Assembly: GCA_913060865.1 (NCBI GenBank)
Contig: CAJXTU010000015.1
Location: forward strand, 1-34,338
Source: an uncultured Cycloclasticus sp.
Lineage (GTDB): Bacteria > Pseudomonadota > Gammaproteobacteria > Methylococcales > Cycloclasticaceae
DNA length: 34,338 bases
Reading direction: 5' to 3'
Numbering within the stretch: position 1 is the first letter of the stretch; every line of letters begins with the position of its first letter. This document shows, piece by piece, positions 24,317-33,823 of this stretch. The notes beneath the pieces are model-generated. The model saw only the letters and a program-made list of their open reading frames with translations. It had not been told where the DNA came from and made no database searches. The position numbers were made by a program, and so were the translations under genes.

Positions 24317-26845
24317 ATGAGTGATAAAAAGCAATTGGTTGTTATTGGCAACGGTATGGTTGGGCATAAGTTCCTACAGTCCATGACTAACAGTGAAGCA
24401 ATGCAAGATTATGAGATTACAACATTTTGTGAGGAAACTCGTCTTGCTTATGATCGTGTTCAGCTGACCTCTTACTTTAATGGTAAAACGGAAGATGATC
24501 TGTCTCTCGTTGAGCCAGGTTTCTTTGAAGAAAATAAGATAACGGTTCATACAGGTGATCGTGCGTCAAAAATTGACCGTGATAAGAAAATTGTCACCTC
24601 TGACAGTGGTCGGAGTATTTCATACGATAAAATTGTGTTAGCAACAGGTTCATTTCCCTTTGTTCCGCCTATTCCAGGGCATGAAAGGGATAATTGTTTC
24701 GTTTATCGTACGATAGATGACCTAATTGATATTACTAACGCCGGTGAGACATCAAAGGTGGGTGTTGTCATTGGTGGCGGTTTGCTGGGTCTTGAAGCGG
24801 CAAAAGCATTAAAAGATCTCGGATTAAAAACTCACGTTGTTGAATTTGCGCCACGTTTAATGGCGGTGCAAATTGATGATGGAGCAGGTGCTGTACTTCG
24901 TAAAAAGATTGAAGAACTAGATGTCAGCGTTCATACGCAAAAGAATACGCAGGGTATTGTTGATGGTGAGGAATGTGTTCATCGTATGAATTTCGCAGAT
25001 GGCACGCACATCGAAACGGATGTTATTTTATTTTCAGCCGGTATTCGTCCACGTGATGATATTGCTCGTGATTGTGGTTTAACACTTGGTGAACGCGGTG
25101 GCATTGTTGTTGATAATAACTGTCAAACATCGGATGAAGATATTTATGCGATTGGTGAATGTGCTTTATGGGATGGCAAAATATTTGGTCTAGTGGCGCC
25201 GGGTTATCAGATGGCTCAAGTGGCTGCGGATCAATTATCTGCAAAAGAAAACAGTTTTACGGGTGCAGATATGAGCACCAAGTTAAAACTGATGGGTGTT
25301 GATGTTGCGAGTATTGGTGATGCGCACGCGACAACAGAAAAAGCAAAAGTGTATACCTATGTGAACGGCGCAGACGACGTGTATAAAAAAATCGTTGTGA
25401 GCGAGGATAATAAACGTTTATTGGGAGCCGTTTTAATTGGAGATACGGTTGATTACGGCAATTTATTGCAACTTAAACTCAATGATATTGCCTTACCAGA
25501 ATACCCCGATTCATTGATTTTACCGCAACGCGATGGTTCTGGAGTAACTGGCTTAGGCGTAGAAGCGTTACCGGACTCTGCTCAAATATGTTCGTGTTTT
25601 GATGTGACTAAAGGTGCGCTTTGCCATGCAGTGTCTGATGGGGCGACAACGATGGCTGCCATTAAAGAGTGCACTAGTGCAACAACAGGTTGTGGTGGTT
25701 GTACAGCGTTGGTCGGGCAAGTACTTAATAAAGAGTTGGAAAAAATGGGCATGGATGTAAACACAGACCTGTGTGAGCATTTTGCTTATACACGTCAGGA
25801 AATGTATCACCTGATTCGTGTTGAGAAAATTAAAACATTTGATGACTTGTTAGCAAAACACGGTACAGGCTATGGTTGTGATATTTGTAAACCAGCGGCA
25901 GCCTCTATTTTTGCTTCATGTTGGAATGATTATGTATTAGAAACGCCTCATGCGGGTCTTCAAGATACGAACGACCGCTACCTTGCCAATATCCAAAAAA
26001 ATGGTACGTATTCCATTGTTCCTCGTATTCCAGGTGGTGAAATTACGCCAGACAAACTGATTGCGTTAGGTGAGGTGGGTAAAAAATATAATTTGTATAC
26101 CAAAATTACCGGTGGTCAACGAGTGGATTTGTTCGGTGCACGCCAGGATAAGCTGCCTGTTATTTGGAAAGAGCTTATCGATGCGGGTTTTGAAACCGGG
26201 CATGCTTACGGTAAATCGCTACGTACAGTGAAGTCATGTGTTGGTAGTACATGGTGTCGTTATGGTGTTGCCGATAGCGTAACAACCGCTATTAATTTAG
26301 AAAATAGATACAAAGGCTTGCGAGCACCACATAAATTTAAATTTGCAGTATCAGGCTGTACGCGTGAATGCGCCGAGGCGCAAAGCAAAGACGTTGGCGT
26401 TATCGCCACTGAAAACGGTTGGAACTTATATTTATGTGGAAATGGTGGTATGAAACCACGTCATGCAGATTTATTTGCGACGGGTTTAGATGATGAAACG
26501 CTGGTTAAATACATTGATCGTTTCTTGATGTTCTACATCAAAACAGCAGACCGTTTGCAACGTACCTCGACATGGATGATGAATTTAGAAGGTGGTCTAG
26601 ATTACTTGCGTGAAGTGGTGATCGACGATTCACTTGGACTCGCCTCAACCTTTGAAGAAGAAATGCAATTGGTGATTGACACTTACCAGTGCGAGTGGAA
26701 AAAAACGGTTGAAAATGAAGAAAAATCTAAAAAGTTTAATACCTTTGTCAACTCAGATAAGACGGATAGTCAAATCGTATTTGTACCAGAACGTGACCAA
26801 ATACGACCTGCGCACAAAGAAGAAATTGCAGCGAAACTTAATTAA
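24317..26845 (+). CDS. nirB: Assimilatory nitrite reductase [NAD(P)H], large subunit
   Basis: An 842-aa cytoplasmic flavoprotein that reduces nitrite to ammonium with six electrons from NAD(P)H. Order: an FAD-binding domain (VVIGNGMVGHKFL at the N-terminus), an NAD(P)-binding domain (GVVIGGGLLGLEAAKAL near 150), and BFD-type [2Fe-2S] motifs (CSCFDV near 424, CTSATTGCGGC). Then come the nitrite/sulfite reductase ferredoxin-like half-domain and the sirohaem/[4Fe-4S] domain with CVGSTWC (near 641) and CTREC (near 680). All cluster cysteines are present. Length agrees with E. coli NirB (847). First gene of the plus-strand operon and 14 bases before nirD. Confidence 0.96.
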   Translation: MSDKKQLVVIGNGMVGHKFLQSMTNSEAMQDYEITTFCEETRLAYDRVQLTSYFNGKTEDDLSLVEPGFFEENKITVHTGDRASKIDRDKKIVTSDSGRSISYDKIVLATGSFPFVPPIPGHERDNCFVYRTIDDLIDITNAGETSKVGVVIGGGLLGLEAAKALKDLGLKTHVVEFAPRLMAVQIDDGAGAVLRKKIEELDVSVHTQKNTQGIVDGEECVHRMNFADGTHIETDVILFSAGIRPRDDIARDCGLTLGERGGIVVDNNCQTSDEDIYAIGECALWDGKIFGLVAPGYQMAQVAADQLSAKENSFTGADMSTKLKLMGVDVASIGDAHATTEKAKVYTYVNGADDVYKKIVVSEDNKRLLGAVLIGDTVDYGNLLQLKLNDIALPEYPDSLILPQRDGSGVTGLGVEALPDSAQICSCFDVTKGALCHAVSDGATTMAAIKECTSATTGCGGCTALVGQVLNKELEKMGMDVNTDLCEHFAYTRQEMYHLIRVEKIKTFDDLLAKHGTGYGCDICKPAAASIFASCWNDYVLETPHAGLQDTNDRYLANIQKNGTYSIVPRIPGGEITPDKLIALGEVGKKYNLYTKITGGQRVDLFGARQDKLPVIWKELIDAGFETGHAYGKSLRTVKSCVGSTWCRYGVADSVTTAINLENRYKGLRAPHKFKFAVSGCTRECAEAQSKDVGVIATENGWNLYLCGNGGMKPRHADLFATGLDDETLVKYIDRFLMFYIKTADRLQRTSTWMMNLEGGLDYLREVVIDDSLGLASTFEEEMQLVIDTYQCEWKKTVENEEKSKKFNTFVNSDKTDSQIVFVPERDQIRPAHKEEIAAKLN

Positions 26846-26859
26846 GCGATAACAAACGG

Positions 26860-27219
26860 ATGAAGACAGAAATGGCTAATGAATTGAATGGTAATGAAAT
26901 TGATATCTGTGCCTTAACAGACCTTACCGACAATGCGGGAACGGCAGCACTAGTTAATGATGTGCAGGTTGCCCTATTTTACATAAAAAGAACTGAACAG
27001 GTATTTGCGCTAAGTAATTACGATCCTTTTAGTGAAGCAAATGTTTTATCTCGCGGTATCATCGGCAGCATAGGCGATGAGCTCGTGGTGGCGTCACCGA
27101 TCTACAAACAACACTTCAACCTTGAAACAGGGCAATGTTTGGAAGATGAAAAGGTATCTATTCCTGCTTACCCAACACAAATAATAAATGGCCGTGTTTT
27201 AATCGGTTTAGCAAGTTAA
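26860..27219 (+). CDS. nirD: Nitrite reductase small subunit
   Basis: A 119-aa Rieske-fold protein of the NirD family, partner of NirB. As in other NirD proteins, the Cys/His cluster ligands of true Rieske proteins are missing, so it carries no iron-sulfur cluster. Matching segments include FALSNYDPFSEANVLSRGII, VASPIYKQHFNLETGQCLED and VSIPAYPTQI. A second in-frame ATG at 26872 would give a 115-aa protein closer to the usual length (about 108); ribosome-binding sites are weak for both, so the start is uncertain by four codons. Confidence 0.92.
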   Translation: MKTEMANELNGNEIDICALTDLTDNAGTAALVNDVQVALFYIKRTEQVFALSNYDPFSEANVLSRGIIGSIGDELVVASPIYKQHFNLETGQCLEDEKVSIPAYPTQIINGRVLIGLAS

Positions 27220-27233
27220 TTGGGCTTATAACA

Positions 27234-28148
27234 ATGAAAGCAACTTATTACACGTTCGACGTATTTACCGATGAGCTATTCCAAGGAGCTCAAATTGCGG
27301 TTTTCCCAAAAGCAGACGGATTGCCAGAGGATAAGCTTGACCTAATTGCTCGTGAAATAAACTTATCTGAAACTGCGTTTATCTATGAAACGGATGAAGG
27401 CGACAGCACATTTAATGTTCGTATTTTCTCACCAACAGGCGAGCAAAATTTTGCGGGGCATCCTGTTTTAGCGATTGCCAATGTATTGGCTGAAACAGGG
27501 CGAATTAGCGTGGATGGTGACTATACAAGTATCAACTTGAAGCAAAAAAGCCAAGATGTGATAGCTAATATTTCTGTGAGTGACAGTGATAAGCGGTTTG
27601 TACAATTTACCTTGAATAGCTCACCTGTGGTGGATCGTTTTACTCCCCCTGGTAACGAACTAGCAAAACTATTGTCAATTAATGAAAACGATATTGACCA
27701 TGCAAACTACCATACGCGCCTTGTGTCTAGTGGGCTACCTTATCTGATTGTGCCATTGAAATCACAAACGGCTGTTCGTAAAGCGCGTTTTGATGTTAAA
27801 GCCTGGAGTGAGTCATCAGCACCTGCAATGGCGGCACAAGAAATTTTTATCTTCAGCGCAAAAACAGATTCTGATGATAGTAACTTCCATGCCCGTTTAT
27901 TGGGCCCAAGTGTTGGTGATCATGAAGATCCACCGATTGGTTCAGCCTTGCCTGCTTTTACAGGCTACTTAGCGTCACACGACCATATCAGGGAAGGAAC
28001 GTACAGCTTTGCAATTGATCGTGGTACTTTAGAGACACGTAGAAGTTTATTGCATGTAGAAATGGATAAACGTTCGGGGCGCCCAATAACGTTGCGAGTA
28101 GGGGGTAACTCCGTGTTAGTTAGCAAAACCGAATTAATGATTAATTAA
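27234..28148 (+). CDS. PhzF-family epimerase/isomerase-like protein
   Basis: A 304-aa protein of the PhzF/YddE family, two-lobed diaminopimelate-epimerase fold. MKATYYTFDVFTDELFQGAQ at the N-terminus and INLSETAFIYE, whose Glu corresponds to the catalytic residue of PhzF, are typical, as are FSPTGEQNFAGHPVLA and GPSVGDHEDPPIGSALPAF. Members isomerise dienes or related small substrates, but most bacterial ones have no known role. It sits tightly between nirD and nasA (14 and 11 bases), so it is co-transcribed with nitrate assimilation; no phenazine genes are nearby. The link with nitrate reduction is unexplained. Confidence 0.85.
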   Translation: MKATYYTFDVFTDELFQGAQIAVFPKADGLPEDKLDLIAREINLSETAFIYETDEGDSTFNVRIFSPTGEQNFAGHPVLAIANVLAETGRISVDGDYTSINLKQKSQDVIANISVSDSDKRFVQFTLNSSPVVDRFTPPGNELAKLLSINENDIDHANYHTRLVSSGLPYLIVPLKSQTAVRKARFDVKAWSESSAPAMAAQEIFIFSAKTDSDDSNFHARLLGPSVGDHEDPPIGSALPAFTGYLASHDHIREGTYSFAIDRGTLETRRSLLHVEMDKRSGRPITLRVGGNSVLVSKTELMIN

Positions 28149-28159
28149 ACGAGTTTAAT

Positions 28160-30364
28160 ATGCTATTTGGAAGAGATAAAAAGAACCCTATCAAAATAGC
28201 CGATAAAAAGGCTGAAAAATGGACCTATGCGACTTGTGGTTATTGCTCAGTCGGTTGTTCTATCGAAATTGGTACCAATGCGGAAGGTAAAGTAGTTGGC
28301 TCTAGAGGTGTTGGCGGTGCCGATGTTAACCGTGGCAAACTGTGTGTAAAAGGTATTTTTGAACATGAATTGTTTGAATCGTCTGGACGTGGAGATAAGC
28401 CGCTTATTCGTGAGAGTATTCACCAAGGGTATCGAGAAACGAACTGGGATGATGCCGCCAAAACAATGGTTAGTGAGATCAACCGTATCCAAGAAACTTA
28501 CGGTAGGGACTCTTTTGCCGTTGTGTCGACAGGGCAATTACTAACAGAAGAATTTTATACGTTAGGAAAATTAACTCGCGGTGTTATTGGTACGAATAAT
28601 TATGATGGCAACACAACCTTGTGTATGGCGTCGGCCGTGTCGGGTTACAAACGCTCATTTGGATCTGACGGTCCACCGGGTTGTTACGAGGATTTCGAAC
28701 ATACCGAGTGCCTAATGGCATGGGGGTCCAACTTACCCGAGCAGCACCCTATTATTTATTGGCGTTTACAAGAGTCTCGCGAAAAACGTGATTTTCCTCT
28801 TATTGTAGTAGATCCACGTGTCACCATGTTGGCTCAAAAAGCCGATATTCATTTGGCAATAACACCCGGTACAGATGTTGTTCTGCAAAATGCCTTGATG
28901 TATGTCATCTTGGATGAAGGGCTGGAAGATCGTGAGTATATTGAAGCTAATACGGTCGGTTTAGAACAGCTTGAAGCAGAAGTTCAAAAGTATGACCCAA
29001 CATCAGCCGCAGCTATCTGTGGGATTGATGAAGATACGATTCGGAATGTAGCGCGCATTTACGCGAAAGCAGGATCAGCGATGAGTATTTGGACGATGGG
29101 TATAAACCAAAGTACGCATGGCTCGGATGGTGTTGTTGGTATCAATAATCTCAATTTAATTACCGGTAATGTTGGTAAAGAAGGGGGCACGAGTTTGTCC
29201 ATTACCGGGCAATGTAATGCAATGGGTACACGTGAGTGGTCATCTTGTTCTGGTTTACCGGGCTACCGTTATCTAGAAAATGAACAAGATAGAAAAGATA
29301 TTGGAGAATTTTGGAATGTTGACCCAGAGTTTTTTCCAAAAAAACGAGGGCTTGCTCAAACGGATATTTTTCCAGCCATAGAGACTGGTCAAATAAAGGG
29401 CTTATGGCTTATTGCGACGAACCCGATGACGTCAATGCCTAATACTGAACGTACCCGTAAGATTCTAGAAAAATTGGATTTCTTAGTGGTTCAGGACAGT
29501 TATGCCGATGTAGAAACGACTCAATATGCGAATTTATATTTACCTGCAGCAACATGGGCTGAGAAAGAAGGTGTATTTACCAATACGGAGCGACGGGTCA
29601 ATATCGTTCGAAAGGTGACGGATGCACCGGGTGATTCAAAATCGGATTTTGATATTTTCAACTTATTGGCAAAATACTTTTCAGGTAGCGAAAAAATGAC
29701 CTTTCCTGATAAACCTGAAGGTGCTTTTGAGGAGATGAAAGCATTATCGAAAGGACGGTTAGCCGATATTTCAGGAATGAATCATGATCTGATTGAAAAA
29801 CAACGCGGTATTCAATGGCCCTATACAGAAGAGCAATCTAATAAAGGTGAATTGCCACCCAGTGGTGGTAAGCGGTTGTACACAGAACCTGGAACGTTCA
29901 GCCATGCAGATGGTATGGCTAAATTAATACCCCTGCCGTTTATTGATAATAACGAAGTGCCTGATGATAAGTTTCCATTTTGGCTTAATACAGGACGCTT
30001 GGTTGAGCATTTTCATACGCGTACGAAAACAGGAAAATTGGGTAATACCAACAAGTATAGCCCGATTCCATTTATGGAAATAAACCCTGATGCAGCGAAA
30101 GACCTTGGTGTTGATCAAGGTGAATACGTGCGTTGCGTGTCTAGGCGAGGGGATGCGATTGTGATGGCGATGTTAACGCAACGTGTGCCTAAAAATATGG
30201 TGTTTATTCCTTTCCACTATTTTGATTGTGTTAACCGCTTAACACTCGGATTATTAGACCCCCATTCACGACAGCCCGCTTATAAGCAATCGGCCGTTAC
30301 GATAGAAATACTTGAAGACCAACAGGCTGCCGCACAACTCAGCATGGAAATGCGTCGTTTTTAA
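28160..30364 (+). CDS. nasA: Molybdopterin assimilatory nitrate reductase catalytic subunit
   Basis: A 734-aa molybdo-bis-PGD enzyme reducing nitrate to nitrite. The N-terminal [4Fe-4S] site is C26-x2-C29-x3-C33-x28-C62, followed by KG of the CVKG motif. Further family segments include NNYDGNTTLCMASAVSGYKR, WGSNLPEQHPI, ATWAEKEGVFTNTERRVNIV, and a C-terminal MoCo-binding domain ending near MVFIPFHYFD. No twin-arginine signal is present, so it acts in the cytoplasm. It lacks the C-terminal [2Fe-2S] domain of Klebsiella-type NasA (about 866 aa) and is closer in size to NarB. Electrons probably come from the following ferredoxin-DmsC fusion. Formate dehydrogenase is the main alternative but is made unlikely by the NarK/NirBD context. 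Confidence 0.9.
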   Translation: MLFGRDKKNPIKIADKKAEKWTYATCGYCSVGCSIEIGTNAEGKVVGSRGVGGADVNRGKLCVKGIFEHELFESSGRGDKPLIRESIHQGYRETNWDDAAKTMVSEINRIQETYGRDSFAVVSTGQLLTEEFYTLGKLTRGVIGTNNYDGNTTLCMASAVSGYKRSFGSDGPPGCYEDFEHTECLMAWGSNLPEQHPIIYWRLQESREKRDFPLIVVDPRVTMLAQKADIHLAITPGTDVVLQNALMYVILDEGLEDREYIEANTVGLEQLEAEVQKYDPTSAAAICGIDEDTIRNVARIYAKAGSAMSIWTMGINQSTHGSDGVVGINNLNLITGNVGKEGGTSLSITGQCNAMGTREWSSCSGLPGYRYLENEQDRKDIGEFWNVDPEFFPKKRGLAQTDIFPAIETGQIKGLWLIATNPMTSMPNTERTRKILEKLDFLVVQDSYADVETTQYANLYLPAATWAEKEGVFTNTERRVNIVRKVTDAPGDSKSDFDIFNLLAKYFSGSEKMTFPDKPEGAFEEMKALSKGRLADISGMNHDLIEKQRGIQWPYTEEQSNKGELPPSGGKRLYTEPGTFSHADGMAKLIPLPFIDNNEVPDDKFPFWLNTGRLVEHFHTRTKTGKLGNTNKYSPIPFMEINPDAAKDLGVDQGEYVRCVSRRGDAIVMAMLTQRVPKNMVFIPFHYFDCVNRLTLGLLDPHSRQPAYKQSAVTIEILEDQQAAAQLSMEMRRF

Positions 30365-30388
30365 TAGGTTAGGTTAAAAAATACTCTT

Positions 30389-32278
30389 ATGTTTGAAGTT
30401 AGAAGTGATGAACCAAAATATGCGTTTCTTTGGGATAAAGAAACAAAAGCCAAAAATCAATATGGCGACTCTATTGAGTTAGCTCCTGATACGAGTGATT
30501 TACATGGCGTTAGTTTAAATATTAATAATGATGCTGCGGTGGGTGACAATCCTAACCGTTATAAACAACATGGTTTTTATCTCAATGCAGATAACTGTAT
30601 TGGTTGTCATGCTTGTGAAGCAGCCTGTAGCGAGAAAAACGATAATCCTGCACATATATCCTTTCGTTCAGTTGGTTTTGTAGAAGGTGGCACCTACCCA
30701 GAATACCAACGTTTAAATATATCTATGGCGTGCAATCATTGCGATGATCCGGTTTGTCTTAAGGGCTGCCCAACACGCGCTTACACAAAATATGCAGAAT
30801 ACGGTGCGGTTCTTCAAGACCCCGATATTTGTTTTGGTTGTGGTTACTGCACATGGGTTTGCCCTTATAACGCACCTCAGTTAGATCCTGTAAAGGGTGA
30901 AGTTAGTAAATGTAATATGTGTGTTGATCGCCTTGAAGTGGGTTTGAAACCAGCCTGTGTATCCGCTTGTTTAGGGAATGCGCTGGACTTTGGTGTGATT
31001 GAAAATGTGCCCGACAACCGCGAACAAAGTAAAACAGAGATTCCAGGGTTTCCAACGACAGAGATTACCCACCCAAATATTCGCTTCCAGCAAACACGTC
31101 AAACAAATCGTGAAATGACGCGTACGGACTCGATGCCGCTTAAATATCATAAGGATGAAGATAAAGGACAATACAAATCAGTTGTCGATGAAAAACATGG
31201 TGTTGAAAGGCAATGGAACTGGGCATCATTATTGATAACACATGAAAGTTCGCACGTTATTTTTACCCTTACAACGCAGGCCATTTTAGGCGCATTTTTA
31301 ATGTTGGTTATAGGGCATGTTATTGAGAATGAGCTGATCCTCGCTATTCAGTCCTCTAGTGCATATTTACCATTATTAGGCGTTATGAATGGTTTGCTAA
31401 TGATTGGACTATATAAACTTAATATGCACTTAGGTAAGCCGCATCGTTTTTATCGTGGTTTTTATAATCTTCGTCATTCACCTGTCAGCCGAGAAATTGC
31501 AGGTGTTAGCTTGTTCTTTACCAGTTTATTAGGGTTTACCTTTTTTAGTTTCTTAGAAATGAACCTTTTGGTTGGCATGTTTGCGATCCTCGGGGTCATC
31601 AGTGGTCCCCTTGGTTTGTTTTATATGTATAAGTTGTATCGTATTAAGGCGAGACCATTTTGGGATCATTGGCAAACAGCGTCCTCATTTGTTGGTACCT
31701 GTTTGAGTTTGGGGGCTTTAGTTATTGGCTTAGGTGTTTTGATAAGTAGTGATATGTCGAGCGCTTTAGTTAATGATTTGCTAGTCCTGTTGTTAGTAGG
31801 GCTATTGCTTGAAACAGCCGGTCATATCGCTCATGCACGAGACTTGAAAAAAGGTGTAGGGGAAGGTGCTGCGTCTTGGCATCAGCAAGTAACGCTCTTC
31901 GGATGGCCTTACATGATCAGTAATGGTTTGCTTGCAGTGTCTATTTTAACAACGATATGGTTATTGGCACTTCCTACGTCAATTATACTTTGGTGCACCC
32001 TTGTGATGGCTTTATTGTCCACGGCAGTTATTAGGCGTTCTTTGTTCTTCGCATTGGTTATTCCAACTACTATGCCGGGTGCATTCTTTTGGAAAAATAA
32101 AGGGTTTGAACAACATGCAAAAGACACCGGCTTAGCTAAAATGCAACAAGTTGGCGTGGCGTATGAAGCGCATAGAACCTTTAATATCAAAGAGTTATTG
32201 TTAACTATTAAAGAAACTTCTATGAAGGAAGCAGTGGATCAAGTCAAAAGTATCTTTATATGGAAAGAGGTTAAATGA
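30389..32278 (+). CDS. DmsB-like four-cluster ferredoxin fused to DmsC-like membrane anchor
   Basis: A 629-aa fusion. After a 65-residue extension come four cysteine groups for four [4Fe-4S] clusters: C70/C73/C76/C80, C115/C118/C123/C127, C148/C151/C154/C158 and C175/C178/C190/C194. A linker (about 205-275) leads to about eight membrane helices (about 280-590) of the DmsC family, with the hallmark LNMHLGKPHRFYRGFYNLRHS and SREI. In DMSO reductase, DmsC oxidises menaquinol and DmsB relays electrons to DmsA. Here the two jobs are on one chain directly behind nasA, so it most likely delivers quinol electrons to NasA in the cytoplasm (inference). The stop overlaps the ravA start (ATGA). No frameshift: the fusion is one open frame. 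Confidence 0.88.
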   Translation: MFEVRSDEPKYAFLWDKETKAKNQYGDSIELAPDTSDLHGVSLNINNDAAVGDNPNRYKQHGFYLNADNCIGCHACEAACSEKNDNPAHISFRSVGFVEGGTYPEYQRLNISMACNHCDDPVCLKGCPTRAYTKYAEYGAVLQDPDICFGCGYCTWVCPYNAPQLDPVKGEVSKCNMCVDRLEVGLKPACVSACLGNALDFGVIENVPDNREQSKTEIPGFPTTEITHPNIRFQQTRQTNREMTRTDSMPLKYHKDEDKGQYKSVVDEKHGVERQWNWASLLITHESSHVIFTLTTQAILGAFLMLVIGHVIENELILAIQSSSAYLPLLGVMNGLLMIGLYKLNMHLGKPHRFYRGFYNLRHSPVSREIAGVSLFFTSLLGFTFFSFLEMNLLVGMFAILGVISGPLGLFYMYKLYRIKARPFWDHWQTASSFVGTCLSLGALVIGLGVLISSDMSSALVNDLLVLLLVGLLLETAGHIAHARDLKKGVGEGAASWHQQVTLFGWPYMISNGLLAVSILTTIWLLALPTSIILWCTLVMALLSTAVIRRSLFFALVIPTTMPGAFFWKNKGFEQHAKDTGLAKMQQVGVAYEAHRTFNIKELLLTIKETSMKEAVDQVKSIFIWKEVK

Positions 32279-33801
32279 GGGATCGGCTTCAACGAATTTT
32301 TGAAGCGTTAAATGTTGGACTCATTGAACGGGAAACACCGTTAAAGCTTGCACTATTGTCGGCACTTGCTGGCGAACATATTTTGTTATTAGGCGCTCAT
32401 GGAACAGCTAAAAGTGTATTAGCACAACGGTTACATTTAGCCTTCAAAGATGGGGAATACTTTGAACGTTTACTGACGCGTTTTTCAGTCCCTGAAGAAT
32501 TATTTGGCCCGCTGTCAATTAAGTCATTAGAGAATGATCGCTATCAACGTTTAACGAAACATTATTTACCATCGGCCACAGTTGCTTTTATAGATGAAAT
32601 ATTTAAAGCAAACAGTGCTATTTTGAATTCCTTGCTAACTATTTTGAATGAGCGCGAATTTGACAATGGTGATGTTCGAGAAAAAATTCCCCTTATATCT
32701 GTTATTGGCGCCAGTAATGAATTGCCAGAAGATGATAGTTTGTTGGCATTATATGACCGTTTCCTATGTAGATATCAAGTTCAGGCCATTTCTAATGAAC
32801 GGTTTGATGAATTATTGCACTTAAACGATCAGTCCATTACACCGCCGAATGAAGCAGACCAATTAACGGCTCAGTTAGTGCTGGATATTCAACGACATGC
32901 AGATGAAATAACATTATCGGAAGAGGTCGTTGAATTGCTAAAGGCTCTTCGTGAATACCTCCAGACCTCATTATTATATATTTCAGATAGGCGATGGAGG
33001 AAAGTGGTTAAGCTTTTAAAAGTAGCCGCTTGGAGCAACGGACAAAAAAAAGTCACAATATGGGATTGTTGGTTGTTGCAACATTGCCTGTGGGACGCGC
33101 CTGAAAAAAAAGAACAGATAGCCGCTTGGTTTCATTCTCATGTGGGCGTTGGTAGTGGGTTTAATTCTGAACGCTTGAACAAGTTAGTGTCAACATGGGA
33201 ACGTGTTTTACACAATGATACGGATAGTAAAGTTCAGCTAACGAATGCAGATCATCAGCTGTTGTACATGTCTGCAGATGGGGAGCAAACGACCGAAAAA
33301 TCATATTCTCAATGGCATAAGCGTGGTGAAGAATTACTTTATTTATCTCCCCCTGATCAGCCAGATAGAACACATGCTGGGCAAGGCTTCACCGCTGATG
33401 AACTGTTAAATGAATTCTTTGATGATAGAAAACAGCAGTCTCACATTCGAGGAAAATGGCAACATATTGATCGATATCTGGCAGATTCCAGTAATCGTTT
33501 TGTTACGGATATTGAAAACTCACCTATTATGGTTGCCAAACATCATAAAGAAGCTTTTATACAAGGCCGGGTGGATGAGGTTGAGCGTTTACGAGACGAT
33601 ATTCAGCAATTTAAGAAAAACTTACAAGCCCAATATGACTCTTTAGATCGATCAAATAGCGAACACCTTTGGTTAGACCCAGACTTTATTAAAATGGCCG
33701 ACGACAGTTTAATTTATTCGATTGAACAAGCAGATGCGTTCATTGAAAGGCTAGGTATCGTATTAGATGGGTATTTTACCTTGCCAACATTAGCGGCTTA
33801 A
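32275..33801 (+). CDS. ravA: RavA-like MoxR-family AAA+ ATPase
   Basis: A 508-aa ATPase. The Walker A motif GAHGTAKS (near 39-46), FSVPEELFGPLSIKSLE, the Walker B FIDEIFKANSAILNSLLTIL, and a sensor region ASNELPEDDSLLALYDRFL make the AAA+ core. SDRRWRKVVKLLKVAAWSNG is the RavA-type helical lid. The C-terminal third (about 300-508) corresponds to the RavA-specific LARA/triple-helical part and is diverged. Length is close to E. coli RavA (498). RavA works with the VWA protein ViaA as a chaperone-like pair affecting respiratory Fe-S complexes (E. coli work on fumarate reductase and Nuo). Here it overlaps the DmsBC-like gene by four bases, pointing to maturation or control of this reductase (inference). 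Confidence 0.88.
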   Translation: MRDRLQRIFEALNVGLIERETPLKLALLSALAGEHILLLGAHGTAKSVLAQRLHLAFKDGEYFERLLTRFSVPEELFGPLSIKSLENDRYQRLTKHYLPSATVAFIDEIFKANSAILNSLLTILNEREFDNGDVREKIPLISVIGASNELPEDDSLLALYDRFLCRYQVQAISNERFDELLHLNDQSITPPNEADQLTAQLVLDIQRHADEITLSEEVVELLKALREYLQTSLLYISDRRWRKVVKLLKVAAWSNGQKKVTIWDCWLLQHCLWDAPEKKEQIAAWFHSHVGVGSGFNSERLNKLVSTWERVLHNDTDSKVQLTNADHQLLYMSADGEQTTEKSYSQWHKRGEELLYLSPPDQPDRTHAGQGFTADELLNEFFDDRKQQSHIRGKWQHIDRYLADSSNRFVTDIENSPIMVAKHHKEAFIQGRVDEVERLRDDIQQFKKNLQAQYDSLDRSNSEHLWLDPDFIKMADDSLIYSIEQADAFIERLGIVLDGYFTLPTLAA

Positions 33802-33823
33802 TACCCGCTTTAATGCCTGCCAC

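Noticed and set aside
25568-25810. Minus-strand open frame inside nirB, and similar frames inside galE, nasA, the aromatic genes and narK
   Set aside because: They are shadows of well-supported genes, without ribosome-binding sites or recognisable products.
28160-30364. Formate dehydrogenase as identity of the molybdoenzyme
   Set aside because: The context of narK, nirB and nirD and the lack of FDH partner genes favour nitrate reductase, although the fold alone does not exclude it.
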